Below, in pieces: positions 43,262 to 51,921 of a stretch of 64,000 nt of DNA (positions are counted from its first letter, which is position 1; each line of letters opens with the position of its first letter). A program made the position numbers and the translations under genes. The DNA comes from Gemmatimonadota bacterium (GTDB taxonomy: Bacteria; Gemmatimonadota; Gemmatimonadetes; Gemmatimonadales; Gemmatimonadaceae): the NCBI GenBank assembly GCA_020161135.1, contig JAIUOB010000003.1, positions 1 to 64,000 on the forward strand, read 5' to 3'. The notes beneath the pieces are model-generated. The model had not been told where the DNA came from. It did not search any database and saw nothing but the letters and a program-made list of their open reading frames with translations.

Positions 43262-44371
43262 ATGAGCCGCGTGCGCATCGTCATGGCCGGTGGCGGTACC
43301 GGTGGCCATCTCTATCCCGGGCTGGCCATCGCGCGCGCGTTGGTGCGGCTCTCGCCGCGCGTCGATCCGTTCTTCGTCGGTGCGCGGCGCGGCATCGAGC
43401 GCGAGGTGTTGCCCACAACCGAGTTTCCGCACGCGCTGCTCGACCTGCATCCCCTCTATCGCAGCGCGCCCTGGCGCAACTGGCGCACGCTGGTGGGGGG
43501 CGTGAAGTCGTGGCGCGCGCTCAGCGCCCTCGCGCGCGGCGACACACCGCGCGGCATCGTGGGCACGGGTGGCTATGCCGCCGGCGTTGCCCTCGCCTGG
43601 GGACGTGCACATGGCGTCCCGACCATGCTGTTCGAGGCGGACAGTCACCCCGGTCTCACCACTCGCGTCTTCGCCGGTGGTGCCTCGGCGCTGTTCCTGG
43701 GCTTTCCGGAGGCGGCGCATCGCCTCGACCACGCCGACGACGCGCTGGTCGTGGCCACCGGCTGCCCCATCGAGCCGCCACCGGTGCCGCGTCCCGATCG
43801 TGCGGCGGCGCGGGCACGCTGGGGCTTTCCCGCCGACGCGCGCGTGGTGCTCATCGTCGGCGGCAGTCAGGGTGCGCGTGCGATCAATGAAGCCGTCGCC
43901 GCGTGGTGCGACGCGGGGCTTCCACCCGACGTCCACCTCATCTGGTCCACCGGGCGCGGGCAGGCCGATGCGTACCTCATGCGCAACGGCGAACGCGTGC
44001 GCGTGCAGCCGTACCTCGCGCCCATCGCCGATGCCTACGCGGCCGCCGACCTTGCCGTCGCGCGCGCCGGGGCCATGTCCATCGCCGAGCTGTGCGCGTG
44101 GGAGGTGCCGATGATCCTCGTGCCGCTCCCTACCGCGGCGCAGGACCACCAGACGTACAACGCGCGCACCACCGAAGCTGGCGGGGCGGCCGTGTACCTG
44201 CCGCAGGCCACGCTCACCGCCGCCACGCTCGACTCGACCGTGCGTGGACTGCTGCAGGACGCCGCCGCCCTCGAGCGGCTGCGGGCGGGCGCACGGGCGC
44301 GGGCCTTTCCCGATGCGGCGACACGCATCGCCCACGCGATCCTCGAGCGTCTGGGCGTCGCGTCGGCGTGA
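43262..44371 (+). CDS. murG: Lipid II synthase MurG
   Basis: MurG transfers GlcNAc from UDP-GlcNAc to lipid I on the cytoplasmic face. The N-terminal loop VMAGGGTGGHLYPGLA and the GTGGYAAGVALAWG block bind the lipid side. The C-terminal domain has VGGSQGARAINEAV, the acceptor-site stretch VQPYLAPIADAYAAADLAVARAGAMS and PLPTAAQDHQTYNA. The 369 residues are of usual size. It starts four bases after ftsW; murC starts 79 bases after its stop, the largest gap within this part of the dcw cluster. Confidence 0.95.
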   Translation: MSRVRIVMAGGGTGGHLYPGLAIARALVRLSPRVDPFFVGARRGIEREVLPTTEFPHALLDLHPLYRSAPWRNWRTLVGGVKSWRALSALARGDTPRGIVGTGGYAAGVALAWGRAHGVPTMLFEADSHPGLTTRVFAGGASALFLGFPEAAHRLDHADDALVVATGCPIEPPPVPRPDRAAARARWGFPADARVVLIVGGSQGARAINEAVAAWCDAGLPPDVHLIWSTGRGQADAYLMRNGERVRVQPYLAPIADAYAAADLAVARAGAMSIAELCAWEVPMILVPLPTAAQDHQTYNARTTEAGGAAVYLPQATLTAATLDSTVRGLLQDAAALERLRAGARARAFPDAATRIAHAILERLGVASA

Positions 44372-44450
44372 CCATGTCGCTGCCACGTCGCGCGTTGGTC
44401 GTCTCGCGCTGCGACTCCGACCGCCGCGCGTCTTTCGCCATATTTCCCGC

Positions 44451-45878
44451 ATGACACCGCCGATTCCCGCGCCCGCCGCCGCGCTGCTGCTCGACCAGAC
44501 CGATCCGCGCCCTGTGCACTTCATCGGCATTGCCGGTGCGGGCATGAGCGCCCTGGCCGAGCTGTTGCGCCGCCGCGGGGTCGCGGTGCAGGGCACCGAC
44601 GCGAATCCGTCGGGCGCGGACGACCTCGTGCGCAGTGGTGTCGTCGTCACCGCGCACGATGCGTCGCGGGTGGCGGCCGCGCGCGCGGTCGTCTACTCGA
44701 GTGCCATCCCCGCCGCACATCCCGAGATGCTCGCCGCCGATGCGGCGGGCATTCCGCGGGTGCGTCGCGCCGAGGCACTCGCGATCGCGGTGAGCGGTGG
44801 TACGCTGGTGGGGATCGCCGGTACACACGGCAAGACCACCACGACCGTCATGACCACCGAGGCGCTCGCGGCCGCGGGCCGCGACCCGACGGGTGTCGTG
44901 GGTGGTCGTGTGGGAAGCTGGGGCGGCAACCTCCGACTCGGCGGGCCGACGAGCGTGGTCGAGGCCGACGAGTACGATCGCTCGTTCCTCGCGCTCACCC
45001 CCGATGTCGCGGTGGTGCTCAACGTCGAGGCCGATCATCTCGACATCTATCGCGACCTCGACGACATCACGCGCGCCTTCGAACAGTTCGTACAGCCGGC
45101 GCGCGCGCTTGTCCGCTGTGCCGACGATGCGGGCGCGATGGCGCTGCGTGTGGCCAGCAGCCGCGAGGTCATCGCCTACAGCGCCACCGCGCCGGGCACC
45201 ACACCGGCACCGCACGCCGCGGATGCGCGGCTCGTGGCGCGCGATCTGGTGCTCGATGCCGCAGGCTCGCGCTTCACGCCCGTGTTCGACGGCGAGCCGT
45301 TGGGTGACATCGCGCTCGCGGTGCCCGGCCTGCACAACGTCCGCAATGCGCTCGCCGCGCTCGGGGCCGGCCTCGCGCTGGGCGCCACCGTGCCGGCCAT
45401 GGCGCCGGGACTCGGGGCCTTCCGTGGCGTCGAGCGGCGCTTCCAGCGACTCGGCGAGGCGCGGGGCGTCTCGGTCGTGGACGATTACGCGCATCACCCC
45501 ACCGAGGTACAGGCCACGCTCGCGGCCGCGCGGCACGCCTTTCCCGGTCGGCGCCTCATCGTGGTGTTCCAGCCGCATCTCTACTCGCGCACACGCGATC
45601 TCGCAGCCGAGTTCGCGGCGGCGCTGTCCGCGGCGGACGTGCTCTGGCTGTGTGACATCTACGGCGCGCGCGAGACGCCCATGCCGGGCGTGACCTCGGC
45701 GCTCATCGCCGACCGTGTGCCGGCGGCGTTGCTCGCGTGGACCGGTCCGCGCAGTGCGGTGGTGGATGCGCTCGCGACGTACGTCGTCGATGGCGATGTC
45801 GTGGTCACGATGGGCGCCGGCGATGTCACGCGGGTCGGCGGCGAGTTGCTGACGGCGCTCACCGCACGCGCGTCCTGA
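44451..45878 (+). CDS. murC: UDP-MurNAc-L-alanine ligase MurC
   Basis: MurC adds L-alanine to UDP-MurNAc, the first step of stem-peptide synthesis. The start HFIGIAGAGMSALAELL binds the nucleotide sugar, and the ATP loop is IAGTHGKTTTTVM. EADEYDRSFL and LNVEADHLDIY are MurC-specific, and DDYAHHPTEV with FQPHLYSRT marks the C-terminal domain. The ATG at 44451 gives 475 residues. No murB follows it here, unlike many dcw clusters, and ftsQ begins after six bases. Confidence 0.95.
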   Translation: MTPPIPAPAAALLLDQTDPRPVHFIGIAGAGMSALAELLRRRGVAVQGTDANPSGADDLVRSGVVVTAHDASRVAAARAVVYSSAIPAAHPEMLAADAAGIPRVRRAEALAIAVSGGTLVGIAGTHGKTTTTVMTTEALAAAGRDPTGVVGGRVGSWGGNLRLGGPTSVVEADEYDRSFLALTPDVAVVLNVEADHLDIYRDLDDITRAFEQFVQPARALVRCADDAGAMALRVASSREVIAYSATAPGTTPAPHAADARLVARDLVLDAAGSRFTPVFDGEPLGDIALAVPGLHNVRNALAALGAGLALGATVPAMAPGLGAFRGVERRFQRLGEARGVSVVDDYAHHPTEVQATLAAARHAFPGRRLIVVFQPHLYSRTRDLAAEFAAALSAADVLWLCDIYGARETPMPGVTSALIADRVPAALLAWTGPRSAVVDALATYVVDGDVVVTMGAGDVTRVGGELLTALTARAS

Positions 45879-45884
45879 TCGCTC

Positions 45885-46637
45885 GTGGCCGCTGGCTGGT
45901 TCGCGCGCTGGACCGCGCCGTGGCAGGAGAGATGGGCGGCGCTGCGTGAGCGTCGCCTCGGCGTGGGGGGGCGTATCGCCCTCGGCGCCGTGGCGGTCGC
46001 GGTGCTTGGTGGGGCACCCTGGTGGGGGCCGCTGGCGCTCTCGCGCCTCGACTACTTCCACGTTCGCCGTATTGCGTTCGATGGCACCCGCTTTGCCCGC
46101 ACGCGCGACCTGCTGCCGCTGCTCGCGGTGGACACGCTGGAGTCCGTCTGGCAGCCGTTGCCGCCGCTGGCCGACCGGTTGCTCACGCACCCATTGGTTG
46201 CGGCTGCGCGTGTGGAACGTCGGCTTCCCGGCACACTTGTGATCACCGTCGAGGAGCGCGAGCCCGTGGCGCTTGTGCCGCAGGGGGGGCGGCTCGCGCC
46301 GGCGGACGGGGACGCGCACATCCTCCCGATCGACCTGGCGGCACATCCGCTCGACCTGCCCGTCGTGGCGACGGTCGATACGGCCGCGCTTCGGGTGCTG
46401 GACGCGCTCCGACGCGACGCGCCCACGTTGTACGCGCGGGTCACGCAGGTGTCGCGCCCCAACGCCCAGGAACTGCGGTTTGCGCTCGGTGCGCTCGTGG
46501 TGCGCACCCGACCCGAGGTGACCGTGGCCCGCTTCCGGGACATATTACTCGTGGAAGCCGACCTCGCGCGGCAGCAACGCCGCGCCCTCGAGCTGGACCT
46601 GCGCTTCCGTGACCAGGTGATCGCCCGCCAACCATGA
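45885..46637 (+). CDS. ftsQ: FtsQ/DivIB-like division protein
   Basis: FtsQ anchors the FtsQLB complex. The 250 residues show a short basic cytoplasmic part, a transmembrane helix (about 30-48, IALGAVAVAVLGGAPWW), then a POTRA domain (YFHVRRIAFDGTRFARTRDLLPLL...VAAARVERRLPGTLVITVEEREPVAL) and the beta domain. Sequence identity in this family is low, but topology, POTRA pattern and position before ftsA agree. The GTG start lies six bases after murC; the stop overlaps ftsA as ATGA. Confidence 0.88.
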   Translation: MAAGWFARWTAPWQERWAALRERRLGVGGRIALGAVAVAVLGGAPWWGPLALSRLDYFHVRRIAFDGTRFARTRDLLPLLAVDTLESVWQPLPPLADRLLTHPLVAAARVERRLPGTLVITVEEREPVALVPQGGRLAPADGDAHILPIDLAAHPLDLPVVATVDTAALRVLDALRRDAPTLYARVTQVSRPNAQELRFALGALVVRTRPEVTVARFRDILLVEADLARQQRRALELDLRFRDQVIARQP

Positions 46638-47884
46638 CGTCCGACCCCATCGTCGCCGCCCTCGACATCGGCACTGCGCACACCACCGCCCTCGTGGCCG
46701 CGGTGCATGGCGCCCTGCCGCGGGCCCCCCGACTCAAGGTGCTCGGGGTGGGGCACACCCGCACCATGGGGCTGCGTCGTGGTGTCGTCTCGGACATCGA
46801 GGAGGCGACGCGCTCCATTCGCGCGGCGGTCGAGGAGGCGTGCCAGTTGGCCGGCGAAACCCCCGATGCGCTGTACGTCGGCATCGCGGGCGACCATGTG
46901 CGTGCGATGAACTCGAGCGGGGTCGCGGCCATCAGCGGTTCGGAGATCACCAAGGCCGATGTCGAGCGCGTGAACGAAGTCGCGCGTGCCATGGCGGTGC
47001 CACAGGATCGCGAGCTGCTCCATGCGATTCCGCAGGAGTACACCGTCGACAAGGCCGACGGCATCCGCGATCCCGTCGGCATGATCGGTACGCGCCTCGA
47101 GACCGAGATGTACCTCGTCACCATCGGCAGCGCGCCGGCCATGAACCTGCGCAAGGCCATCGAGCGCGCGGGGTACGTGACCAAGGAGCTCGTCCTCGAG
47201 CCGCTGGCGAGTGCTCTCGCCGTGCTCAACGAGGAGGAGAAGGAGTTGGGGGTCGTGCTCGTCGAGTTGGGAGCGGGGAGCACCGACTACACCGTGTTCC
47301 ACGAGGGCAAGATCCGTCACCTCGGCACCATCCCCACCGGCGGCAACGCCGTCACGAGTGATCTCGTGCAGGGGCTCGGTGTCACGCAGCACGATGCCGA
47401 GCTGCTCAAGGAGGCGTACGGCTGCGCATACGAGCCGCTCGTCGATCCGCAGCAGGTCATCGCCATGCCGCCATCGGGCGCGCATGGCGAGCGGCGCCTG
47501 CCGCGCGAGCTCATGGCGCACATCATCCATCAGCGCATGGATGAGATCTTCGAGCGCATCCAGCGCGATGTGCATCAGGCCGGCTTCACCGGGCGTCTCA
47601 ACGCGGGGGTCGTGCTCACCGGAGGTGGCGCGTCGCTCGAGGGCGTGCGCGAGCTCGCGGCGGACATCTTCGCGATGGGTGTGCGCATCGGGACGCCGGG
47701 GGACAAGCTCGACGGACTCGCCGAGCAGGTGGCCGAGCCGCAGTTCGCGACGGCGGTCGGACTTGCGCTGTACGGCGCGCATCGCGTGGCGCTGGGCGGC
47801 GTGTCCGGGCGCAAACGGCGCGGCGGCGCGGGTGTGGACGGACTCGTGTCCCGGGCGCGCACCTGGCTGCAGGATTTCTTCTGA
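46634..47884 (+). CDS. ftsA: Cell-division actin homologue FtsA
   Basis: FtsA tethers FtsZ filaments to the membrane. The actin-type phosphate loop is ALDIGTAHTTALVA, the second nucleotide motif VELGAGSTDYTVF and the adenosine motif VVLTGGGASLEGV. The 1C subdomain (IEEATRSIRAAVEEACQLAGE) is present. The last residues, SRARTWLQDFF, form the amphipathic membrane-binding helix. The length is 416 residues. ftsZ normally follows at once, but here the two are separated by about 7.4 kb of unrelated genes. Confidence 0.95.
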   Translation: MTSDPIVAALDIGTAHTTALVAAVHGALPRAPRLKVLGVGHTRTMGLRRGVVSDIEEATRSIRAAVEEACQLAGETPDALYVGIAGDHVRAMNSSGVAAISGSEITKADVERVNEVARAMAVPQDRELLHAIPQEYTVDKADGIRDPVGMIGTRLETEMYLVTIGSAPAMNLRKAIERAGYVTKELVLEPLASALAVLNEEEKELGVVLVELGAGSTDYTVFHEGKIRHLGTIPTGGNAVTSDLVQGLGVTQHDAELLKEAYGCAYEPLVDPQQVIAMPPSGAHGERRLPRELMAHIIHQRMDEIFERIQRDVHQAGFTGRLNAGVVLTGGGASLEGVRELAADIFAMGVRIGTPGDKLDGLAEQVAEPQFATAVGLALYGAHRVALGGVSGRKRRGGAGVDGLVSRARTWLQDFF

Positions 47885-48162
47885 TCTGGGAAGCGAGACC
47901 ACGGAAGCCGCAACAACGGAAGCGAGGAGGCGGCGCCAAAGCGCCAAAGGGGTCAGAACAATTGTTCTGACCCCTTTGCGTCTTGACACGGTTCTGACGA
48001 ACCCCGCACGCCCGCACGCGACGCGCACGACACACGGACGCGCGAGCGCTGGTTCACGAGGCGCCGGCGCGCGCACACTGCGGGACCGGCGCCCGCGCGT
48101 GTGCCTGCCCCTGACGGCCACGATGTTCCCCGCGCGGACGCTCCACTGCCACCGGGAGTGTC
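47885..48162. other. ftsA-permease intergenic region
   Basis: The main content is the perfect palindrome at 47945-47978, preceded by AGCG/CCAAAG-type short repeats. A TTGACA lies at 47983-47988, but no -10 sequence is found at the proper distance. I see no gene. Confidence 0.5.
47945..47978. repeat. Perfect 34-bp palindrome with GGGGTCAGA core
   Basis: The 17-base half CAAAGGGGTCAGAACAA is followed directly by its exact reverse complement. The core GGGGTCAGA and its complement are the same as in the lspA2 palindrome. It marks the left border of the block inserted between ftsA and ftsZ. It lacks a T run, so a terminator role is doubtful. Confidence 0.85.
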
Positions 48163-49626
48163 GTGTCGCGCGTCGCCTCGCTGTTCACCCGCAAGTCCCT
48201 CGCCGAGCTGCAGGCCGAAGCCGATCGCGGCCTGTTGCGTCGCTCGCTCGGCGCGCTCGACCTCACGGCGCTCGGCATCGGCTCGATCATCGGCACCGGC
48301 ATCTTCGTCCTCGCCGGGTCGGCGGCCGCGCTGTACGCTGGCCCCTCGCTTGCGCTCGCGATGGTCATCTCGGCCATCGGCTGCGCGTTCGCGGGACTCT
48401 GCTATGCGGAGTTCGCGGCCATGGTGCCCGTCGCGGGCAGCGCGTACACCTATGCCTACGCCACCGTGGGCGAGCTGTTCGCGTGGATCATCGGCTGGGA
48501 CCTCGTGCTCGAGTACGCGCTCAGCACCGCCACGGTCGCGGTGGGGTGGAGCGGCTACTGCGCGAGCCTGCTGCGTGACATGGGGCTGCCGTTGCCGCCG
48601 GCGCTCACGGCCCCCCCGGGCACGCTCGTCGCGGATGGTGCGGGCGGACAGGTCATGGGTGTGTTCAACCTGCCGGCGGCGCTCATCGTGATCGCCGTGG
48701 CCGCCCTGCTCATTCGCGGCATGCAGCAGAGCGCGCGGGTCAACACGCTGCTGGTGGTGATCAAGTGCCTTGTGCTGATCGTCTTCGTGGCCGTGGGTGT
48801 GCAGTACATCAACCGCGACAATCTCACGCCGTTCGTGCCCGACAACACCGGCACCTTCGGCCAGTACGGCGTGAGCGGCGTGCTGCGCGCGGCCGGGGTC
48901 ATGTTCTTCGCCTACATCGGCTTCGACTCCGTGTCCACGGCGGCGCAGGAGGCGCGCCGTCCGCAGCGTGACATGCCCATCGGCATGCTCGGCTCGCTCG
49001 CCATCTGCACGGTGCTGTACATCCTCGTGGCGCTCACGCTCACCGGCATCGTGCCGTACGCGCAGCTCAATGTGCCCGACCCGCTGGCCGTGGGCATCGA
49101 CGCCACCGGGGCGCGGTGGTTGAGTCCGTTCATCAAGGTCAGCGCGCTGTTCGGGCTGTTCAGCACGATGCTGGTCACGCTGCTGGGGCAGACGCGCGTG
49201 TTCTACAGCATGAGCCGCGACGGGCTGCTGCCGCCGCTCTTCTCACGCGTGCACCCCGTGTTCCGTACGCCGCACCTCAGCACCGCCGTCACGGCGGTCG
49301 TAGTGGCGCTGGTCGCCGGCTTCACGCCCATTGGCAAGCTGGGAGAGCTCACCAGCATCGGCACGCTGCTGGCGTTCGTGCTCGTGTCGCTCGGCGTCAT
49401 CATCCTGCGCAAGCGCGATCCGGAGGCGCCGCGCCCCTTCCGCACGCCGTGGGTGCCGTGGGTGCCGCTCATCGCCGCCGCGCTGGGGCTGCTGCAGATG
49501 GTGTTCCTGCCCGGCGAGACGTGGCTGCGGCTGGGCGCCTGGCTGGCAATCGGCTTCGCGGTGTACTTCGGGTACGGGCGCTCGCGGGCGGCGGGGGTGC
49601 GGCGGGCGCGGGGGGTGGAGGGCTGA
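48163..49626 (+). CDS. Amino-acid permease of the APC superfamily
   Basis: The 487-residue protein has about twelve transmembrane helices. The first helix motif LGIGSIIGTGIFVLAG with AGPSLALAMVISAIGC is the APC amino-acid/cation signature (cationic amino-acid transporter, YfnA-like). The helix-6 segment VMFFAYIGFDSVSTAAQEARRPQRDMPIG agrees. Substrate is probably a neutral or cationic amino acid, by family only. The GTG at 48163 is preceded by GGGAG. It is not functionally tied to cell division and may be an insertion into the dcw cluster. The minus-strand response regulator converges on it, with 19 bases between the stops. Confidence 0.9.
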   Translation: MSRVASLFTRKSLAELQAEADRGLLRRSLGALDLTALGIGSIIGTGIFVLAGSAAALYAGPSLALAMVISAIGCAFAGLCYAEFAAMVPVAGSAYTYAYATVGELFAWIIGWDLVLEYALSTATVAVGWSGYCASLLRDMGLPLPPALTAPPGTLVADGAGGQVMGVFNLPAALIVIAVAALLIRGMQQSARVNTLLVVIKCLVLIVFVAVGVQYINRDNLTPFVPDNTGTFGQYGVSGVLRAAGVMFFAYIGFDSVSTAAQEARRPQRDMPIGMLGSLAICTVLYILVALTLTGIVPYAQLNVPDPLAVGIDATGARWLSPFIKVSALFGLFSTMLVTLLGQTRVFYSMSRDGLLPPLFSRVHPVFRTPHLSTAVTAVVVALVAGFTPIGKLGELTSIGTLLAFVLVSLGVIILRKRDPEAPRPFRTPWVPWVPLIAAALGLLQMVFLPGETWLRLGAWLAIGFAVYFGYGRSRAAGVRRARGVEG

Positions 49627-49645
49627 CCGTCTCGCGACACCCCCC

Positions 49646-50341
49646 TCACCGCACCAACCGATACCCCGTCTTGCGCACGGTCAGCAACCACTGCGGATGC
49701 GCGCCGTCGGCCTCGAGCTTGCGGCGCAGCTCCGCCATGTGTGTGTCCACCGTGCGGCTCACCACCGAGTCGTCGTAGCCCCACACCTCGCGCAGCAGCT
49801 CGTCGCGTGACGCCACCGCGCCGTCGCGGCGGGCCAGTGCCACGAGCAGGTCGTACTCGCGCGGGCGGAGCGGCACCGGCACCCCGCTGCGCGTCACGGT
49901 GCGCGTGCGCGCATCGAGCACCACGTCGCCGAACTGCACGCTGTCGATGGTCACACTCGGCGGCGGTGTCGCGCGCCCGCGCCGCATGAGCGCCTGCACG
50001 CGCGCCAGGAACTCCATGAGCCCGAACGGCTTGGTCACGTAGTCGTCGGCGCCGAAGCGGAAGCCACGCACCTTGTCGCTTTCGTCGCCCAGCGCCGTGA
50101 GCACCAGCACCGGTGTCGCGACCCCGCGCTCACGCAGCTCGCGCAGTACCTGGAAGCCGTCGATGTCCGGCAGCATGAGGTCGAGCACGATGAGGTCGTC
50201 GCGCTGCGCGTGCGCCTGCTGCAGCCCGTCGCGCCCGGTGAGGGCGGTGCGCACGCGATAGCCCTCGAACTGCAGGTTGCTGCAGATGCCGGCGGCCAGC
50301 ATCTCGTTGTCCTCGATCACGAGGATCGACGCGGCGCTCAT
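49646..50341 (-). CDS. OmpR/PhoB-family response regulator
   Basis: A receiver domain (residues 1-120) has the acidic pair in ILVIEDNEM, phosphoacceptor Asp in LIVLDLMLPDIDG, and the lysine in DYVTKPFGLMEF. A winged-helix DNA-binding domain follows (LRPREYDLLVALARRDGAVASRDELL...DTHMAELRRKLE...VRKTGYRLV). The ATG at 50341 gives 231 residues; longer starts would run into the kinase gene. It is cotranscribed with the histidine kinase upstream, on the strand opposite to the surrounding genes. The regulon is unknown; no binding site could be assigned. Confidence 0.92.
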   Translation of the reverse strand: MSAASILVIEDNEMLAAGICSNLQFEGYRVRTALTGRDGLQQAHAQRDDLIVLDLMLPDIDGFQVLRELRERGVATPVLVLTALGDESDKVRGFRFGADDYVTKPFGLMEFLARVQALMRRGRATPPPSVTIDSVQFGDVVLDARTRTVTRSGVPVPLRPREYDLLVALARRDGAVASRDELLREVWGYDDSVVSRTVDTHMAELRRKLEADGAHPQWLLTVRKTGYRLVR

Positions 50342-50375
50342 GACCGCACCCGCGGCATCCGCCCCGTGCGCCGCG

Positions 50376-51713
50376 TCATGCCGCCTCGCTCCGCAGTGCG
50401 GGCAGGCGCACCACGAAGCGCGCGCCACGCCCGTCGGGCGTGACCGATTCGCACCCCACGTCGCCTCCCATGGCCTCGGTGAGCGAGCGCACGATCATGA
50501 GCCCGAGGCCCGTGCCCGTTTCGTCGCGCGGCACGCCGGCGCCCGGGCGCGCGAGGCCACGCGTGAACGCGTTCCACACCGCCGCCCGGTCTGCCGCTGC
50601 AATGCCGGGCCCCTCGTCTTCGACAATGAGACGAATGCGCTCCGCGCGGCGATCGACCCGCGCCACGATGCGCTGCTGCGGCGGACCGTGCTTGACCGCG
50701 TTGTCCAGCAGGTTGAGCACCACCTGCCGCACCGCATCGGCGTCGGCCAACGCGAGCGCGTCGGTGTCCGCATCCACCGCGATCGACACCTGCTGCGAGG
50801 CCACGACCGGCGCGAACTGCGCCGCCGTCTCGCGTACCACGTCACCCAGCGACACGGGCTCCTGACGCAGCCGCGGTGCGCCCTGCTCGAGGCGCGCATA
50901 GCGCAGCACGTTGTCCACCAGCCGCATCAGCCGGCGCGCCTCCTGCACGATGACGCCTTCGGCCATCGCTCGCGCGGCGGCGTCACGCACGCGCCCCAGT
51001 TGCAGCGTCTCCGCATACAGCAGGATCTGCGCGAGTGGCGTACGCAGCTCGTGCGACACCGCCGACGCGAAGGTGCTCCGCTGACGCGCATCGGCGTGGT
51101 CACGACGCAGGCGGATGAGCAACGCCGTACCCACCGTGGCCGCGATGGCCAGCAGCGCCACGAGCACAGCCAGCAGCACCTGCGGCCCGACCGGCGACAG
51201 GGCGAGGCTCGACGCACCCAGCGCGCGCGTGATGGCGAGCCGGAGGGGCCCACCCGCCGTGGCCAGCTCGACGGTAGCCAGCGACGGGGTCAGCGCCTGA
51301 CCCATGATGGAGCCCGCGCCGGTGCCCCCGGTGACCGGAGCCCGCTGTACAGCGAGCGCCAACCCGGTGCTGTCGACGAAACGGGCGAGCGCGGGGCGCC
51401 CCGCCAGGATACGCGTCAGCGCGGCGCGCGCGACGACCGAGTCTGCCGGTGCGGCGGTGATGGCGGCAATGGCAGGCGAGCCTCCCCCGAGAGTGCCGCG
51501 CTCGGCCGCGAGTACTGTCGCCAACGGTTCGGCGAGTTCGGCGGCCACGAGCGCCGCCGCTTCGCGCTGCAGGTGCAGCGTCGCCTGCTGCTGCACACGG
51601 GCCAGCCCGACGCAGGCCACCACGAGCCACGCCAGCAGGCCCAGCGTGAGGGAGGCCAGCACCGTGAGGTCGGTGCCGGGGGAGCGCGTGGTGGGGGAGG
51701 GAGGTGCCAGCAT
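50376..51713 (-). CDS. Membrane sensor histidine kinase
   Basis: Two transmembrane helices (about 17-38 and 175-200) enclose a periplasmic sensor region of about 135 residues without a recognised domain. The HisKA motif is FASAVSHELRTPLAQILLY, and the ATPase domain has N-box LNLLDNAVKHG, DEGPGIA and the G2 box GTGLGLMIV. The 445 residues lie directly upstream of the regulator gene (34 bases apart), so they form a classic two-component pair. Divergent from the M14 peptidase gene, it might respond to envelope or peptide signals, but this is only a guess from position. Confidence 0.92.
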   Translation of the reverse strand: MLAPPSPTTRSPGTDLTVLASLTLGLLAWLVVACVGLARVQQQATLHLQREAAALVAAELAEPLATVLAAERGTLGGGSPAIAAITAAPADSVVARAALTRILAGRPALARFVDSTGLALAVQRAPVTGGTGAGSIMGQALTPSLATVELATAGGPLRLAITRALGASSLALSPVGPQVLLAVLVALLAIAATVGTALLIRLRRDHADARQRSTFASAVSHELRTPLAQILLYAETLQLGRVRDAAARAMAEGVIVQEARRLMRLVDNVLRYARLEQGAPRLRQEPVSLGDVVRETAAQFAPVVASQQVSIAVDADTDALALADADAVRQVVLNLLDNAVKHGPPQQRIVARVDRRAERIRLIVEDEGPGIAAADRAAVWNAFTRGLARPGAGVPRDETGTGLGLMIVRSLTEAMGGDVGCESVTPDGRGARFVVRLPALRSEAA

Positions 51714-51921
51714 AGCCGAAATACTGCGCCGGCCCGCCGCGTTCGCGACCCCTCTGTGTCAGGAATCGGTCAGACGCGTGCGCGCACGGTCCGCGTCGTC
51801 CCACGGTGCGCGCGAGGCGCCCGGCGTGGCGTGCCCCTTGCTGAACGGCAGGCCGCGCTGCTGCGTAACCGCAGGGGTCCGCACGCTGCGGACTGCCAAC
51901 CCGTCCTATCGGAGCCTTTCC

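Noticed and set aside
47945..47978. The palindrome as the intrinsic terminator of ftsA
   Set aside because: There is no T run after it and the same core occurs within a coding gene, so a dispersed repeat explains it better.
47983..47988. TTGACA as the permease promoter
   Set aside because: No -10 hexamer is found 15-19 bases downstream.
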